The notes beneath the pieces are model-generated. The model worked only from the letters and a program-made list of their open reading frames with translations. It was not told where the DNA came from and did not search any database. DNA of 64,000 nt from Clostridia bacterium (GTDB lineage: Bacteria; Bacillota; Clostridia; Christensenellales; Aristaeellaceae), in contig JAFSKN010000015.1 of the NCBI GenBank assembly GCA_017448975.1, positions 108,152 to 172,151 of the forward strand, read 5' to 3'. How positions within the stretch are numbered: position 1 is the first letter of the stretch; each line of letters opens with the position of its first letter. A program made the translations under genes and the position numbers. Positions 50,801-59,221 of this stretch are shown in pieces.

Positions 50801-53800
50801 GGATTTTTCCGCCCTCTACGATGAAAAAGCCCACCTGTTTTACGTGGGCTGGGAGGCGGACGCCCGACGGTTCACGGCCTCCCATTACGACTGCTTGGCC
50901 AGCGAAGCGCGGCTGGCCTCCTTCGTGGCCATCATGTTAGGCCAAACGGAACGGAAGCATTGGCTGTACCTGAATCGGGCGGTGACGAAAGCGGGCTTGG
51001 GGGCGGCGCTGCTCTCCTGGGGCGGCACCATGTTTGAATATCTGCTGCCCCAACTGTTCCTGCCCCTGATTCCCGGCACGCTCATAGGGGAAAGCTGCCT
51101 GAACGCCGTCCGCGCCCAGATGGCCGCCGCCCCGGACCGGCCTTTCGGCATCAGCGAAAGCGGCTATTACGCCTTCGACCCCGAAATGAATTACCAATAC
51201 CGGGCCTTCGGCCTGCCTCTTTTGGCCCGCAGCGGGGAAACTGCGGGAAAAACCGTCGCGCCCTATGCCTCCATGCTGGCCTTTCCCTTCTTTCCCCGTG
51301 CCGCAGCGAAAAACATGCGGCTCATGCAGCGCATGGGCTGGGAGGATGCGCACGGTTTTTTTGAAGCGGCGGACTGGGGCGCGGATAATCAGCCGCGCGT
51401 CGTTCAAAGCCACATGGCCCATCACCAGGCCATGATCCTGTGTTCCTTATGCAACGCCCTGGAAAACGGGGCCCTGACAAGGGCCTTTATGGCGCTGCCC
51501 GCCGCCAAAGCCAACGCCTGCCTGCTGTGGGAGCGCGCGCCACGCCGCGCCCGGCGGCGCATCGCCCTGCCGCCGCCCCGGCTGGAGGAAGACGCGGCGG
51601 CCTCTCCCCCGCCCCGGCCCGCCCGGCCCGGCCTGCCCCAGGAAACCCAGCTTTTATCCGGCGGCGGCGTTCGCTGGCTGCTCACATCCCTGGGCCAGGG
51701 TTCTTTGGCGTCGGGCGATATGATGGTCACCCGTTTTGACGCCCAGGCGGGCGCCCAGACCGGACCCCAGTTTTACCTGCGGGATCGGCAGACGGGCGCG
51801 TTCATTCGTCCCACCGTTTCCGGCAGCGCTTTTTTCGGGGAGGGTATGGCGCTGTACCGCGTGTCCTGGCAGGGGATGCGCGTGACCCTGCGCTGCTGTG
51901 TGGACCCCCTCACCGGCATGGCCGTGGCTGCGGTGCACGCGGAAAACCTGACGGGGATGGAAAAAGAAATCGAAGCAATCTCCTTCCTGGAAATCGCCCA
52001 AGGCCCCCGGGAAGCGGACGAAGCCCACCCCAATTTCCGGGATTTATCGGTTCGGGTATCCCCCTGGGGCAGCCGGGGCCTCCTTTCCCGCCGCCTGCCC
52101 AGGGATGAAAAAGACCGTATGCCCCGCATCGCCCATACGGTAACGGGGGACGTGTTTGCCCTGCGCAGGCAGGGGGACCGGATGCTGTTCTTGGGTCGGG
52201 AAGGAACCTATGCCGCGCCGGAGCAGCTTGCCCTTCCGGACGACGCCTGCGTTTTCCGTACGGGGGACGTGATCGCCCCCTGCCTGTCCCTCCGCGCCCG
52301 GATGCGTGTGCCCGCCGAAGGAAAAGCGGCGGTGTATTTCCTGACCCTGACGGCGGACAGCGAGGAAGCACTTTCTTCTATTCCTCTCACCGCTTCCCGG
52401 GCACAGGCGGCTTTTGCCTTGGCGAAAACCCAGGAAAAAACGGTATTCCGCTTTTTGGGCATGCGTCCCGATATGCCCGCCCTGTACCGGGAAATGGCAG
52501 GGGCGGCGCTGTTTTGCGATCAGCCCCACCAGCAGGCCCTTCCCTCCGCCCAGCCCGACGCCCTGTGGCGCGTGGGCGTGTCCGGGGCGCTGCCCGTGGT
52601 GCTGGTGCTCCTCACACAAGGCGCGGATCGAAAGCTCACAAGCCATGCCCTGCGCTTCCACGCCTGGCTGCGCATGAGCGGTATGAAAACCGACCTCATT
52701 TTCTTCTGCCCGCCGGAAAACGGCTATTTCCGCCCCGTTCAGGATCAGGTGCGGGCGCTGGCCGCCGCCACGCCGGAAGGGGACTTGTGGGGGCAGCCCG
52801 GCGGCCTGCACTGGGCCGAGGGGGACGAAACCCTGGCCCGTGCCCTGGAAAGTTTGTCCCGCCTGACCCTGCGCTCCGGCCAAAGCCTGAAAGCGCAGCT
52901 GTCCGCCCTGCGGGTGCCGCTTTCCCCAAATTCGGCCCAGGCACTGACTCTGCCCGAACCCCTGATCCCGCCGGGCTTACAGGAGGTCAACGGGTTCGGC
53001 GGGTATCTTCGGGACGGTGGGTACTGCGTGGCCTCCCCCGCGCCGTCGCCCTGGCATCAGCTTGTATGCAATCCGCTTTTCGGCACCCTGGTGTGTGAAA
53101 CGGGCATCCTGCACTCCTGGGCGGGCAACAGCCGTTTGGGCCGGATCACCCGCCTGTGCCCCGACCCCCACCGGGGCGTGCCCAGCGAAGAAATCATCCT
53201 GCGGGACGAGGAGGGGCATGCGTTCCCCCTCACCCGCTGCGCGGCGGTTTATGAGCCGGGCGCGGCTTCCTACCGCTGCATGGCGGGAGACGTTACGGCG
53301 GAAACCTCCGTTTTTGTCCACGAAGAAAAAGCCATGAGCGTGCGGTCGGTGACCCTGCGGGCCGAAAAGGAACACACCCTGCGCCTATTCTGGCTGGTGC
53401 GCTTCGCCCTGAGCGAACACCCCGAGCATACGCGCTGCCGGGCGGAGGATGGTTTCGCCCTCGCCTTTTCCGGAGATTTCCAGGGCCTTGCCTGGGCGGG
53501 CATGGAGCAGGCGGCCTGCCAGGCTTTATGCGCCGCGTCTTGCTTCGGCTGCGCGGGTGAAGCCGCTCCCCCAGCCCTGTTATCCCCCGCTTTCGGCGTC
53601 GGCAGCGCGGGCCTTTTGCAAAAAGCCGTCACCCTGCGGCCCCGGGAGCCTTTGCGGCTGACGCTGGCCCTGGGCTGGGCTCCGGACGAAGGGACGGCCC
53701 GCCTGGATTGGGAACGATTGCTTGCTCAGGGGCCATCCTCGGCGGAAAGGGACACCCGGGCCGCCTGGACCCGGCGCCTTTCCAGGCTGCAGCTGTTCAG

Positions 53801-55229
53801 CTTTCACCGGCCTTTGGATACCATGATGAACCAATGGCTGCCCTATCAGGTGTACGCTGCCCGGCTCTTTGGCCGGATGGGGCCGTATCAGGCGGGCGGA
53901 GCCTTCGGCTTTCGGGATCAATTGCAGGACTGCCTGGCTTTGCTGCATACCGACCCGGCCTTTGTCCGCGCCCACATCCTGCTCTGCGCCGCGCATCAAT
54001 TTCGATCAGGCGACGTGCAGCACTGGTGGCATCCGCCCCGCCGGGGCGTGCGCACCCGGGTCAGCGACGATAAGCTGTTCCTGCCTTTCCTCGCCGCCCG
54101 CTACATTGCCGTCACCGGTGACGGAAGCATCCTGACGGAGGAAACGCCCTACCTTGTGTCCGCGCCGCTTGCTGAAACAGAGGAGGACCGCTATGAAGAA
54201 CCGGAAATCTCCCCGGACCGGGAGCCGCTGCTTGCCCACTGCCTGCGGGCCATCGATTCCGTGACTTTCGGCGCGCACGGCCTGCCCCGCATGGGCGGCG
54301 GCGACTGGAACGACGGCATGAACCGGGTGGGCGGAAAAACGGGCGAAAGCGTGTGGCTGGCCTTTTTCCTGGCCCTGGTCCTCAAGGAATTCATGCCCCT
54401 GTGCCCGCCTGAAATTAAAGAAAAATACCGGCTCCTGCGGCAGCGGCTGCTGGACAGCGCAGAAAGCGCCTGGACGGGAAAATGGTACCTGCGGGCCTGG
54501 AAGCACGACGGCGCGCCCTTGGGCGGCCCCGATACCGACCCGCCCCGCATCGACCTGATCACCCAATGCTTCGCGGTGCTGGGCGGCGCGCCCCGCAATC
54601 ACGCCCGAACCGCCCTGCTTCATGCCGTGGAAAGGCTGTACGACCGGGAAGCGGGAATCGTAAAGCTGCTGGACCCGCCCTTCACCCCGGAGGAGGACGC
54701 GGGCTATATCGGCGGTTATCTCCCCGGCGTGCGGGAAAACGGCGGTCAATATACCCACGCCGTTCCCTGGCTGGTTTTGGCCCTTTGCCGCCTGAACGAA
54801 TTCGACCTGGCCTGGGAAATCGCCCTGGCATCTCTTCCCGCCGCCCACACCGACACCACGGAAAAAACCCTGCTCTACAAAATCGAACCCTATGTGCTGG
54901 CCGGGGACGTATACGCCGGGGAAAACAAAGGCCGGGGCGGCTGGAGCTGGTACACGGGCAGCGCGGCCTGGATGCACTGGGCCGTACTCACGGGGCTTCT
55001 GGGCTTTGAAAAGCGGGGCGACAAGGCCCGCCTGCAGCCCCGCACCGGACCCGAGGAAGAGGAATACACCATCGTATTGCGCTTTGGCAGCAGCAACTAT
55101 CATTTCACCGCCGCCCGGGACACTCTTTTCCCCACCCTGGACGGTTCTCGGCTGGAAGACGGCTGGGCGCCTCTCCTGTCCGACGGCCGCACCCACGAAG
55201 CCCGCTTTCCCATGCGAACTTCCCTATAA
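47826..55229 (+). CDS. Cyclic beta-1,2-glucan synthase-like protein (NdvB/Cgs type: GT84 + GH94)
   Basis: This 2467-aa membrane protein is the largest in the window. An N-terminal region (about 1-320) precedes membrane helices (about 325-375). A GT84-type glycosyltransferase follows, with LDADTF (about 531), FGRGSFVGKGIYE, LLSHDLIEGEI and RWTRGDWQLLPF. More helices lie around 690-830. The C-terminal half holds GH94-like phosphorylase parts, with GGGDWNDGMNRVG carrying the expected acid Asp (about 2160) and a GGWSWYTGSAAWMHW end. Brucella and Agrobacterium homologues make cyclic beta-1,2-glucan and are about 2800 aa, so this is shorter. GGAGG is six bases before ATG 47826. The product in this Firmicute is unproven. 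Confidence 0.88.
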   Translation: MVSSISHKAHLRCPKGLADLIRKAREAACGIPREALSPAGVWVEDHALFLLEEADALKRALKRAPRLPEENGVPRLLRWARAVCEEGQGEITAPLTVRVIQREAGESEITEEELSLLPPALACALFERLLEPLENCIQERERQARALSWARRFSAGERSDLPKDGPLLSVLLQMLAEEENPAGLRRADEILRGLGLRWEEAVRREQERQAAQGLEAGRLISSLHALSRLPFGAVRERLSPVIQILRADPTFPRMDRESRELYVSRVCRVAKHLHIAQSAAARAAVSLAEGKSGPEGEAGYYLLERPDLIAVYLHKRKRPSFALRHRVGLFLAPLYGGAAACLTVSVLAGAPWYLWGLIALCVSEILRIMAYAVIRKLLPARMLPRLQIKRLTPETRTLVVIPALLTSRKEALRLLRQLSILRFAANDPYLDFMLLADFADSETETGRSDEDILLAASLAVEELNRQQGGGFLYLHRARKWEMGQRAYTGRERKRGALEALNRLLTEGKCGDSFLYMSHSGEELLHRYAFVITLDADTFLPPGAARQLVGTMLHPLQKGRAGVIQPRMETAPDRVRTCAQKWLGGAGGADPYHLSVQDVYQDVFGRGSFVGKGIYEPEAWTRRLEGRLPRGRLLSHDLIEGEIVSSALADDIVLFDGHPARLSGWQKRLHRWTRGDWQLLPFLADFRLSLLSRHKIWDNLRRSLLPAAQGLLLIAGAFFKSPLLTLLALPWPLRGVDTRLFLLPCKAYTALDAAARALYRQFVSHRNLLSWVTAAQAEENGALPLSCLLSQVGAGTALTVLALLPGGLWPLSLIGLIWVSAPLWIPMLNAPAASSRPMTHKDAADARKLARRTWEFFRDSVTADTLFLPPDNVQEEPKKGPALRTSPTNMGLYLLSCCAAHALGFLPTGELCQKLNDSLHTMETLETWQGHFYNWYSLRTGEPLGPRFVSAVDSGNCAACLLCCAQLLRAWLPKLPEEGLSLPARLDALAHGMDFSALYDEKAHLFYVGWEADARRFTASHYDCLASEARLASFVAIMLGQTERKHWLYLNRAVTKAGLGAALLSWGGTMFEYLLPQLFLPLIPGTLIGESCLNAVRAQMAAAPDRPFGISESGYYAFDPEMNYQYRAFGLPLLARSGETAGKTVAPYASMLAFPFFPRAAAKNMRLMQRMGWEDAHGFFEAADWGADNQPRVVQSHMAHHQAMILCSLCNALENGALTRAFMALPAAKANACLLWERAPRRARRRIALPPPRLEEDAAASPPPRPARPGLPQETQLLSGGGVRWLLTSLGQGSLASGDMMVTRFDAQAGAQTGPQFYLRDRQTGAFIRPTVSGSAFFGEGMALYRVSWQGMRVTLRCCVDPLTGMAVAAVHAENLTGMEKEIEAISFLEIAQGPREADEAHPNFRDLSVRVSPWGSRGLLSRRLPRDEKDRMPRIAHTVTGDVFALRRQGDRMLFLGREGTYAAPEQLALPDDACVFRTGDVIAPCLSLRARMRVPAEGKAAVYFLTLTADSEEALSSIPLTASRAQAAFALAKTQEKTVFRFLGMRPDMPALYREMAGAALFCDQPHQQALPSAQPDALWRVGVSGALPVVLVLLTQGADRKLTSHALRFHAWLRMSGMKTDLIFFCPPENGYFRPVQDQVRALAAATPEGDLWGQPGGLHWAEGDETLARALESLSRLTLRSGQSLKAQLSALRVPLSPNSAQALTLPEPLIPPGLQEVNGFGGYLRDGGYCVASPAPSPWHQLVCNPLFGTLVCETGILHSWAGNSRLGRITRLCPDPHRGVPSEEIILRDEEGHAFPLTRCAAVYEPGAASYRCMAGDVTAETSVFVHEEKAMSVRSVTLRAEKEHTLRLFWLVRFALSEHPEHTRCRAEDGFALAFSGDFQGLAWAGMEQAACQALCAASCFGCAGEAAPPALLSPAFGVGSAGLLQKAVTLRPREPLRLTLALGWAPDEGTARLDWERLLAQGPSSAERDTRAAWTRRLSRLQLFSFHRPLDTMMNQWLPYQVYAARLFGRMGPYQAGGAFGFRDQLQDCLALLHTDPAFVRAHILLCAAHQFRSGDVQHWWHPPRRGVRTRVSDDKLFLPFLAARYIAVTGDGSILTEETPYLVSAPLAETEEDRYEEPEISPDREPLLAHCLRAIDSVTFGAHGLPRMGGGDWNDGMNRVGGKTGESVWLAFFLALVLKEFMPLCPPEIKEKYRLLRQRLLDSAESAWTGKWYLRAWKHDGAPLGGPDTDPPRIDLITQCFAVLGGAPRNHARTALLHAVERLYDREAGIVKLLDPPFTPEEDAGYIGGYLPGVRENGGQYTHAVPWLVLALCRLNEFDLAWEIALASLPAAHTDTTEKTLLYKIEPYVLAGDVYAGENKGRGGWSWYTGSAAWMHWAVLTGLLGFEKRGDKARLQPRTGPEEEEYTIVLRFGSSNYHFTAARDTLFPTLDGSRLEDGWAPLLSDGRTHEARFPMRTSL

Positions 55230-55234
55230 AAACA

Positions 55235-55273
55235 ATACCGCGCGGCGCTGATCCGTAAAGCGCCGCGCGGTAT
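55235..55273. terminator. Bidirectional terminator after the glucan synthase gene
   Basis: A 15-bp stem ATACCGCGCGGCGCT with its complement (55235-55249 with 55259-55273), flanked by AAAAAC and CGTTTT. It serves the glucan synthase gene and the converging DUF362 gene. Confidence 0.9.
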
Positions 55274-55285
55274 CGTTTTATCGTT

Positions 55286-56413
55286 TTACTTCACCGTAAC
55301 CAATTCGTAATCCCTGGTGCCCAGGCCGATCTTTTCCCCGTGGGCCAGGGTTTCCTTCCAATGCACGTTGGGGTTGCTGTCCTTGAAGTGGTCGTGGTAG
55401 TGGTGCCAGTCGGGCTTTGCCAGGTTATCGCCCAACTGGCTGTTGCGGAAGGGCGTGGCCTGCTGGCACAGGTCCACGCAGGCCTGGTCCAGGGCCACCG
55501 GGTCAAAGGAGGCCAGCATGCCGATGTTGGGCAGGATGGGCGCGTCGTTTTCCCCGTGGCAGTCGCAGTTGGGCGATACGTCCATGATGATGCTGATATG
55601 GAAGCAGGGGCGGCCATAGCATACCGCCTGAGTGTATTCGGCCATTTTGCGGCAGAGCATATCCCCGGCGCTGTCGTTCATGTTGCTGATGGCGTCGAAG
55701 GCGCAGGCCCCGATGCAGCGGCCGCAGCCCTTGCAGATCGCCGGATCGATGTACGCCTTGCGGTCCGCCCCGTAGGAAATGGCGTCGCTGCCGCATTCCT
55801 TGGCGCAGCGGCCGCAGCCCCGGCAGGCGTCCTGATCCACTTCGGGGGTGCCGTCGTTGTGCTGGTTCATCTTGCCCGCGCGGCTGCCGCAGCCCATGCC
55901 GATGTTCTTGATGGCCCCGCCGAAGCCCGTGGCCTCGTGGCCCTTGAAATGGCTCAGGGAAATGAGGATGTCAGCGTCCATGACGGCCCGGCCGATGAGG
56001 GCGGTTTTGCAGTATTCGCCGTTGACCACGGGCACCTCGATATCGTCCGTGCCCCGAAGGCCGTCGCCGATGATGATGTGGCAGCCGGTGGTGACGCTGT
56101 TGAAGCCGTTGATTTCAGCGTTCAGCAGATGATCCACCGCGTTTTTCCGGCTGCCGGGATAGAGGGTGTTGCAGTCCGTCAGAAAAGGCTTGCCGCCCAA
56201 TTCCTTGATCACGTCCACCACGGCCCTGACGTAATTGGGCCGCAGGTATGCGAAGTTGCCCAGCTCGCCGAAGTGCATTTTAATGGCCACGAATTTGCCG
56301 TCAAAATCAATGTCGCCGATACCGGCTTTTTTAATGAGCCGCTGGAGCTTTGCGCCCTGGCTCACCCCTAAGCGGGTGCGGAAATCCGTAAAGTAAACCT
56401 TTGCCTTGCCCAT
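55286..56413 (-). CDS. DUF362 protein with two [4Fe-4S] ferredoxin clusters
   Basis: The 375-aa protein has a DUF362 domain (KMHFGELGNFAYLRP, TDCNTLYPGSRKNAVDH, SLSHFKGHEATGFGGA) with an inserted two-cluster ferredoxin segment: CRGCGRCAKEC and CKGCGRCIGAC (about residues 197-240). It probably passes electrons or assists metal-cluster assembly in the cytoplasm; no enzyme activity is established for the family. AAGGAGG precedes ATG 56413. It lies 30 bases after the D-cysteine desulfhydrase-like gene and shares its transcript. Confidence 0.88.
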   Translation of the reverse strand: MGKAKVYFTDFRTRLGVSQGAKLQRLIKKAGIGDIDFDGKFVAIKMHFGELGNFAYLRPNYVRAVVDVIKELGGKPFLTDCNTLYPGSRKNAVDHLLNAEINGFNSVTTGCHIIIGDGLRGTDDIEVPVVNGEYCKTALIGRAVMDADILISLSHFKGHEATGFGGAIKNIGMGCGSRAGKMNQHNDGTPEVDQDACRGCGRCAKECGSDAISYGADRKAYIDPAICKGCGRCIGACAFDAISNMNDSAGDMLCRKMAEYTQAVCYGRPCFHISIIMDVSPNCDCHGENDAPILPNIGMLASFDPVALDQACVDLCQQATPFRNSQLGDNLAKPDWHHYHDHFKDSNPNVHWKETLAHGEKIGLGTRDYELVTVK

Positions 56414-56443
56414 TGCGTTTTCCTCCTTATAATATAGAACTTT

Positions 56444-57388
56444 TCACAGCACCGCAAACAGTCCGCCCGCCCCGCCGGAATGAAGGAAGAGAACCTTGTC
56501 CGTTTCCCGGAACGCGCCCTCCGCCGCCATTTTCAAAAGGCCCGCGAAAGCTTTCCCGGTATACACGGGGTCTAAGAAGATGCCTTCTTCCTTCGCCATC
56601 AGGGAAATGGCCTCGTTTCCTTCTTGGGACGGAATGGCGTAGCCCGGGCCGCACATGTCGAGCAAACGGAAGTCTTCCGGGCCGATCTCCACGTCGGCCT
56701 CCAGCAGAGCCGCCGCTTCCCGCATGAGGGCGGGGGTGATCTGATCGAAGGGGTCTGTATCCACCATCATGCCGTGCACCTTCGTTCCAGGCAAAAACAG
56801 CTTGGCCCCCAAGGCCATGCCCGCCATGGTGCCGCCGCTGCCCTCGGCGCAGACGATGTGATCAAAACGCACGCCCTGCTCGCCGATTTCCCGGGCGCAG
56901 TCCACATAGCCCAGAGAACCCAAGGCGTTGGAGCCGCCGCAGGGGATTTTGTAATAGGAAACGCCCAATGCATTGCCCACCCGGTCCATCTCCGCGTAGA
57001 TGTCCGCGTAATCGTCCGTGTCCATAAAGCGCACTTCCGTGCCCATGAGATACTCCAACAGCTGATTGCCCAGCCGCTCCGTCACGCCCCGCTTTTTCAG
57101 GATCAGGATGGGCTTCAAGCCCACCTTCCCGGCTGCCGCCGCGGTGAGCATGGCATGGTTGGATTGGGCCCCGCCGGTGGTGAACACCACCTGCGCGCCC
57201 TGCCGTTTGGCGTCCGCCAGCAGGAATTCCAGTTTCCTTACCTTGTTGCCCCCAAGGCCCAGGCCGGTCAAATCGTCCCGCTTGATGAAAACATTGGTAT
57301 GCAGTTTTTTGCTGATGTTTTCCAATTTGTGGATGGGAGTCGGAAAAATGCCGAGGGGTATCCTGGGGAAATCGCTCAATTGTTTCAT
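56444..57388 (-). CDS. D-cysteine desulfhydrase / ACC deaminase-family PLP enzyme
   Basis: The 314-aa fold-type II PLP enzyme has the PLP lysine in GLGGNKVRKLEFLL (about residue 48), TTGGAQSNHA for substrate contact, the phosphate loop AEGSGGTMAGM and a late HSGGAGGLFA. These fit DcyD-like D-cysteine desulfhydrases, which release sulfide, ammonia and pyruvate; the same family also contains ACC deaminases. AGGAAAGGAACG precedes ATG 57388. First gene of a two-gene minus-strand unit with the DUF362 gene. Family confident; D-cysteine as substrate probable. Confidence 0.85.
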   Translation of the reverse strand: MKQLSDFPRIPLGIFPTPIHKLENISKKLHTNVFIKRDDLTGLGLGGNKVRKLEFLLADAKRQGAQVVFTTGGAQSNHAMLTAAAAGKVGLKPILILKKRGVTERLGNQLLEYLMGTEVRFMDTDDYADIYAEMDRVGNALGVSYYKIPCGGSNALGSLGYVDCAREIGEQGVRFDHIVCAEGSGGTMAGMALGAKLFLPGTKVHGMMVDTDPFDQITPALMREAAALLEADVEIGPEDFRLLDMCGPGYAIPSQEGNEAISLMAKEEGIFLDPVYTGKAFAGLLKMAAEGAFRETDKVLFLHSGGAGGLFAVL

Positions 57389-57421
57389 AGGAACGTTCCT
57401 TTCCTAATATCCTGCCTTTCT

Positions 57422-57450
57422 ATTTTAACACAGCGAAACGCGGGATGCAA
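57422..57450 (-). promoter_or_regulatory. Promoter of the desulfhydrase-DUF362 unit
   Basis: Minus strand: TAAAAT (57422-57427) with a TGn extension and a weak TTGCAT -35 (57445-57450) at 17 bases. Confidence 0.5.
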
Positions 57451-57512
57451 TCATGTTTCTGTATAAATTTTCCAAATCCGCAGAAGTTTTTGATTGCGGC
57501 GTCGGGCGGCAG

Positions 57513-57555
57513 AAAAAACGGCTTACCACATCAAAGTCACTCGTCGCGGTAAACC
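57513..57555 (-). terminator. Terminator after the AAC(3)-like gene
   Basis: Minus strand: GGTTTACC (57548-57555) pairs with GGTAAGCC (57520-57527), including one G-U pair, around a 20-base loop, then GTTTTTTC. Nothing else was seen in the gap 57451-57629. Confidence 0.6.
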
Positions 57556-57629
57556 ATTTCTTTTTCGCACAGCATTTATGCTCTCCCCCACCACAAAAAA
57601 CCGTCCGCACATAGCAAACCTTTGCTCCC

Positions 57630-58412
57630 TTATTTCCTGTACTTCTCCATCCAATCCACCGCGAAATCCACAAGCCTTCGCTGCTTCATCAGGCGCAGTT
57701 CCGCATTGCCAAGCCGGGTTTTGCGGACGGCGTTTTCCGCTTCAAACGCTTCGCCGATCTGAGCAAAATCCTCGCCGTCCACAAAAAGCGTTTCATAAGC
57801 CTTCCAGACGCGCTTCCCATTTTCAAAAATCGCGCTGTGCTCCACGCAGTTATGCTTGCCCGGATATTCGGCCCGCGCGTCGGCAAGATGGAGCGACGTG
57901 TTTTTATCGTAACCCACCCCGATCAGCAGCACGCTGCCGTCCAGCCCGTACAGCTTGCCGATGGGCGAGCCGTCCCCGAAGATATTGGAAAGATCGTGGC
58001 CGGAAGTGAGGTATTCCGCGTGTTTGCCCCAGGCGGCCACCGACCTGGCGGGATGATCGCTGCGCAGCGCCCCCGGCCAGGAGCGGAACATTTCCGCCAC
58101 CGCGCCCATGGTATTTGTGGGCGTAAGCCGTTTATCGTAGGCGGGCCAGTGATCGCGGATCGCCTGCCAGTATTTCTCCTCCACGTCCCAATGCACGCCG
58201 TCCTCCGGGTCAAGGTTTTTCCAGGACTGGGCGGGCATCATCACGGTGCCTTCCTCACCCACTGTTTCAAGAAGCGCTTCAATCACGGCCTGCGCGCCGC
58301 CGCACACGTATCCGATTTTGGATAAAGACGTGTGCGCCATCACCGTGTCCCCTTTTGTCAGGCCCAGGGATTGAAAAGCTGACATGATTTCGCTTTTGAC
58401 AATCGGTTTCAT
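57630..58412 (-). CDS. AAC(3)/YokD-family acetyltransferase-like protein
   Basis: The 260-aa protein belongs to the Antibiotic_NAT fold: LGLTKGDTVMAHTSLSKIGYV near residues 16-36 (in parts: LGLTKGDTVMAHTSLS, KIGYVCGG), GTVMMPAQSW, RLTPTNTMGAVAEMFR, then RSDHPARSVAAWG and a CVEHSAIFENG region near the end. Family members acetylate the 3-amino group of aminoglycosides, but many chromosomal ones have unknown substrates. Nothing here shows that this one confers resistance. ATG 58412 follows GAGGGGAAGAAC. It is a single-gene unit with its own promoter and terminator. Confidence 0.85.
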   Translation of the reverse strand: MKPIVKSEIMSAFQSLGLTKGDTVMAHTSLSKIGYVCGGAQAVIEALLETVGEEGTVMMPAQSWKNLDPEDGVHWDVEEKYWQAIRDHWPAYDKRLTPTNTMGAVAEMFRSWPGALRSDHPARSVAAWGKHAEYLTSGHDLSNIFGDGSPIGKLYGLDGSVLLIGVGYDKNTSLHLADARAEYPGKHNCVEHSAIFENGKRVWKAYETLFVDGEDFAQIGEAFEAENAVRKTRLGNAELRLMKQRRLVDFAVDWMEKYRK

Positions 58413-58455
58413 GTTCTTCCCCTCGCAAATTCTGCCTTTTCGCTGTTTCAAAGGA

Positions 58456-58484
58456 ATTATATCATCTATATAGGACGTTCACAA
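58456..58484 (-). promoter_or_regulatory. Promoter of the AAC(3)-like gene
   Basis: Minus strand: TTGTGA (58479-58484), 17 bases, perfect TATAAT (58456-58461), about 45 bases upstream of the start. Confidence 0.7.
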
Positions 58485-58646
58485 GAGGCGGCGCGTTCAT
58501 TCCAAATCTTTCCTCCAACGCGCTGACCGAAAGCTGTTTTTTTCCTCTTCCGCGCGCTTTTTTCACATTTTCGCACTTTTTAACCAAAATTTCGGAATTT
58601 TCCATGAGGTTTTTTTCAAAATGGGCGTGCAATCCGAAAAAAAATA

Positions 58647-58655
58647 TGTTATGAT
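58647..58655 (+). promoter_or_regulatory. Extended -10 promoter of the hydrogenase operon
   Basis: TGTTATGAT combines a TATGAT -10 with the TGn extension; GTGCAA at 58627 is the best -35 at 17 bases and is weak. It lies about 80 bases upstream of the first gene. The 323-base gap 58413-58735 holds this and the divergent promoter at 58456-58484. Confidence 0.55.
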
Positions 58656-58735
58656 ATAAGACGGTGTATGTTAGGATCGTATACCGCCATTTCGGAATTC
58701 ATCCGAAGCAACAATGAAGGAGGTCTTAGACTGTC

Positions 58736-59218
58736 ATGCCGGACATGAAAGACAAGTATGAGCAGCTGAACCAGGTCATCGCCGAGCTGAAGGATCAGCC
58801 TGGCGCGCTGATGCCCGTGCTGCAAAAAGCGCAGGGGATTTTCGGCTGCGTGCCCATGGATGTGCAGAAGATCATCGCGGAGGGGCTTGGCGTCACGCTG
58901 AGCGAGGTCTACGGCGTCGCCACGTTCTATTCCCAATTCCGCCTGGAGCCCAACGGCAAGTACACCATCAGCGTGTGCTTGGGCACCGCCTGCTACGTAA
59001 AGGGCAGCCAGAAGGTGCTGGACCGGCTGAGCGAAGAACTGAAAACCCCCGTGGGCAAAACCTCTCCGGACGGCCTGTTCACCCTGAACGCCACCCGGTG
59101 CCTCGGTGCCTGCGGTCTGGCCCCCGTAATGACCATCAACGACGAAGTGTACGGCCGTCTGGTGCCCGACGATATCCCCGGCATCCTGGCCAAGTACAGG
59201 GAGAAGGAGCAGGCGTAA
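58736..59218 (+). CDS. NuoE-like [2Fe-2S] subunit of NAD(P)-linked [FeFe] hydrogenase
   Basis: The 160-aa thioredoxin-like ferredoxin subunit (HydC/HndA type) binds one [2Fe-2S] cluster through CLGTACY (first pair, about residues 82-87) and CLGACGLAP (second pair, about 122-127). The N-terminal helical region PVLQKAQGIFGCVP and YGVATFYSQF are typical. It passes electrons within the hydrogenase complex with the flavoprotein and HydA subunits encoded downstream. GGAGG lies eleven bases before ATG 58736; an ATG at 58745 is an alternative start. First gene of the operon. Confidence 0.93.
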   Translation: MPDMKDKYEQLNQVIAELKDQPGALMPVLQKAQGIFGCVPMDVQKIIAEGLGVTLSEVYGVATFYSQFRLEPNGKYTISVCLGTACYVKGSQKVLDRLSEELKTPVGKTSPDGLFTLNATRCLGACGLAPVMTINDEVYGRLVPDDIPGILAKYREKEQA

Positions 59219-59221
59219 ACG

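Noticed and set aside
57630-58412. A clinical aminoglycoside-resistance gene
   Set aside because: The fold is AAC(3)-like, but it is a single chromosomal gene with no mobile context, and the family contains many members without resistance activity.
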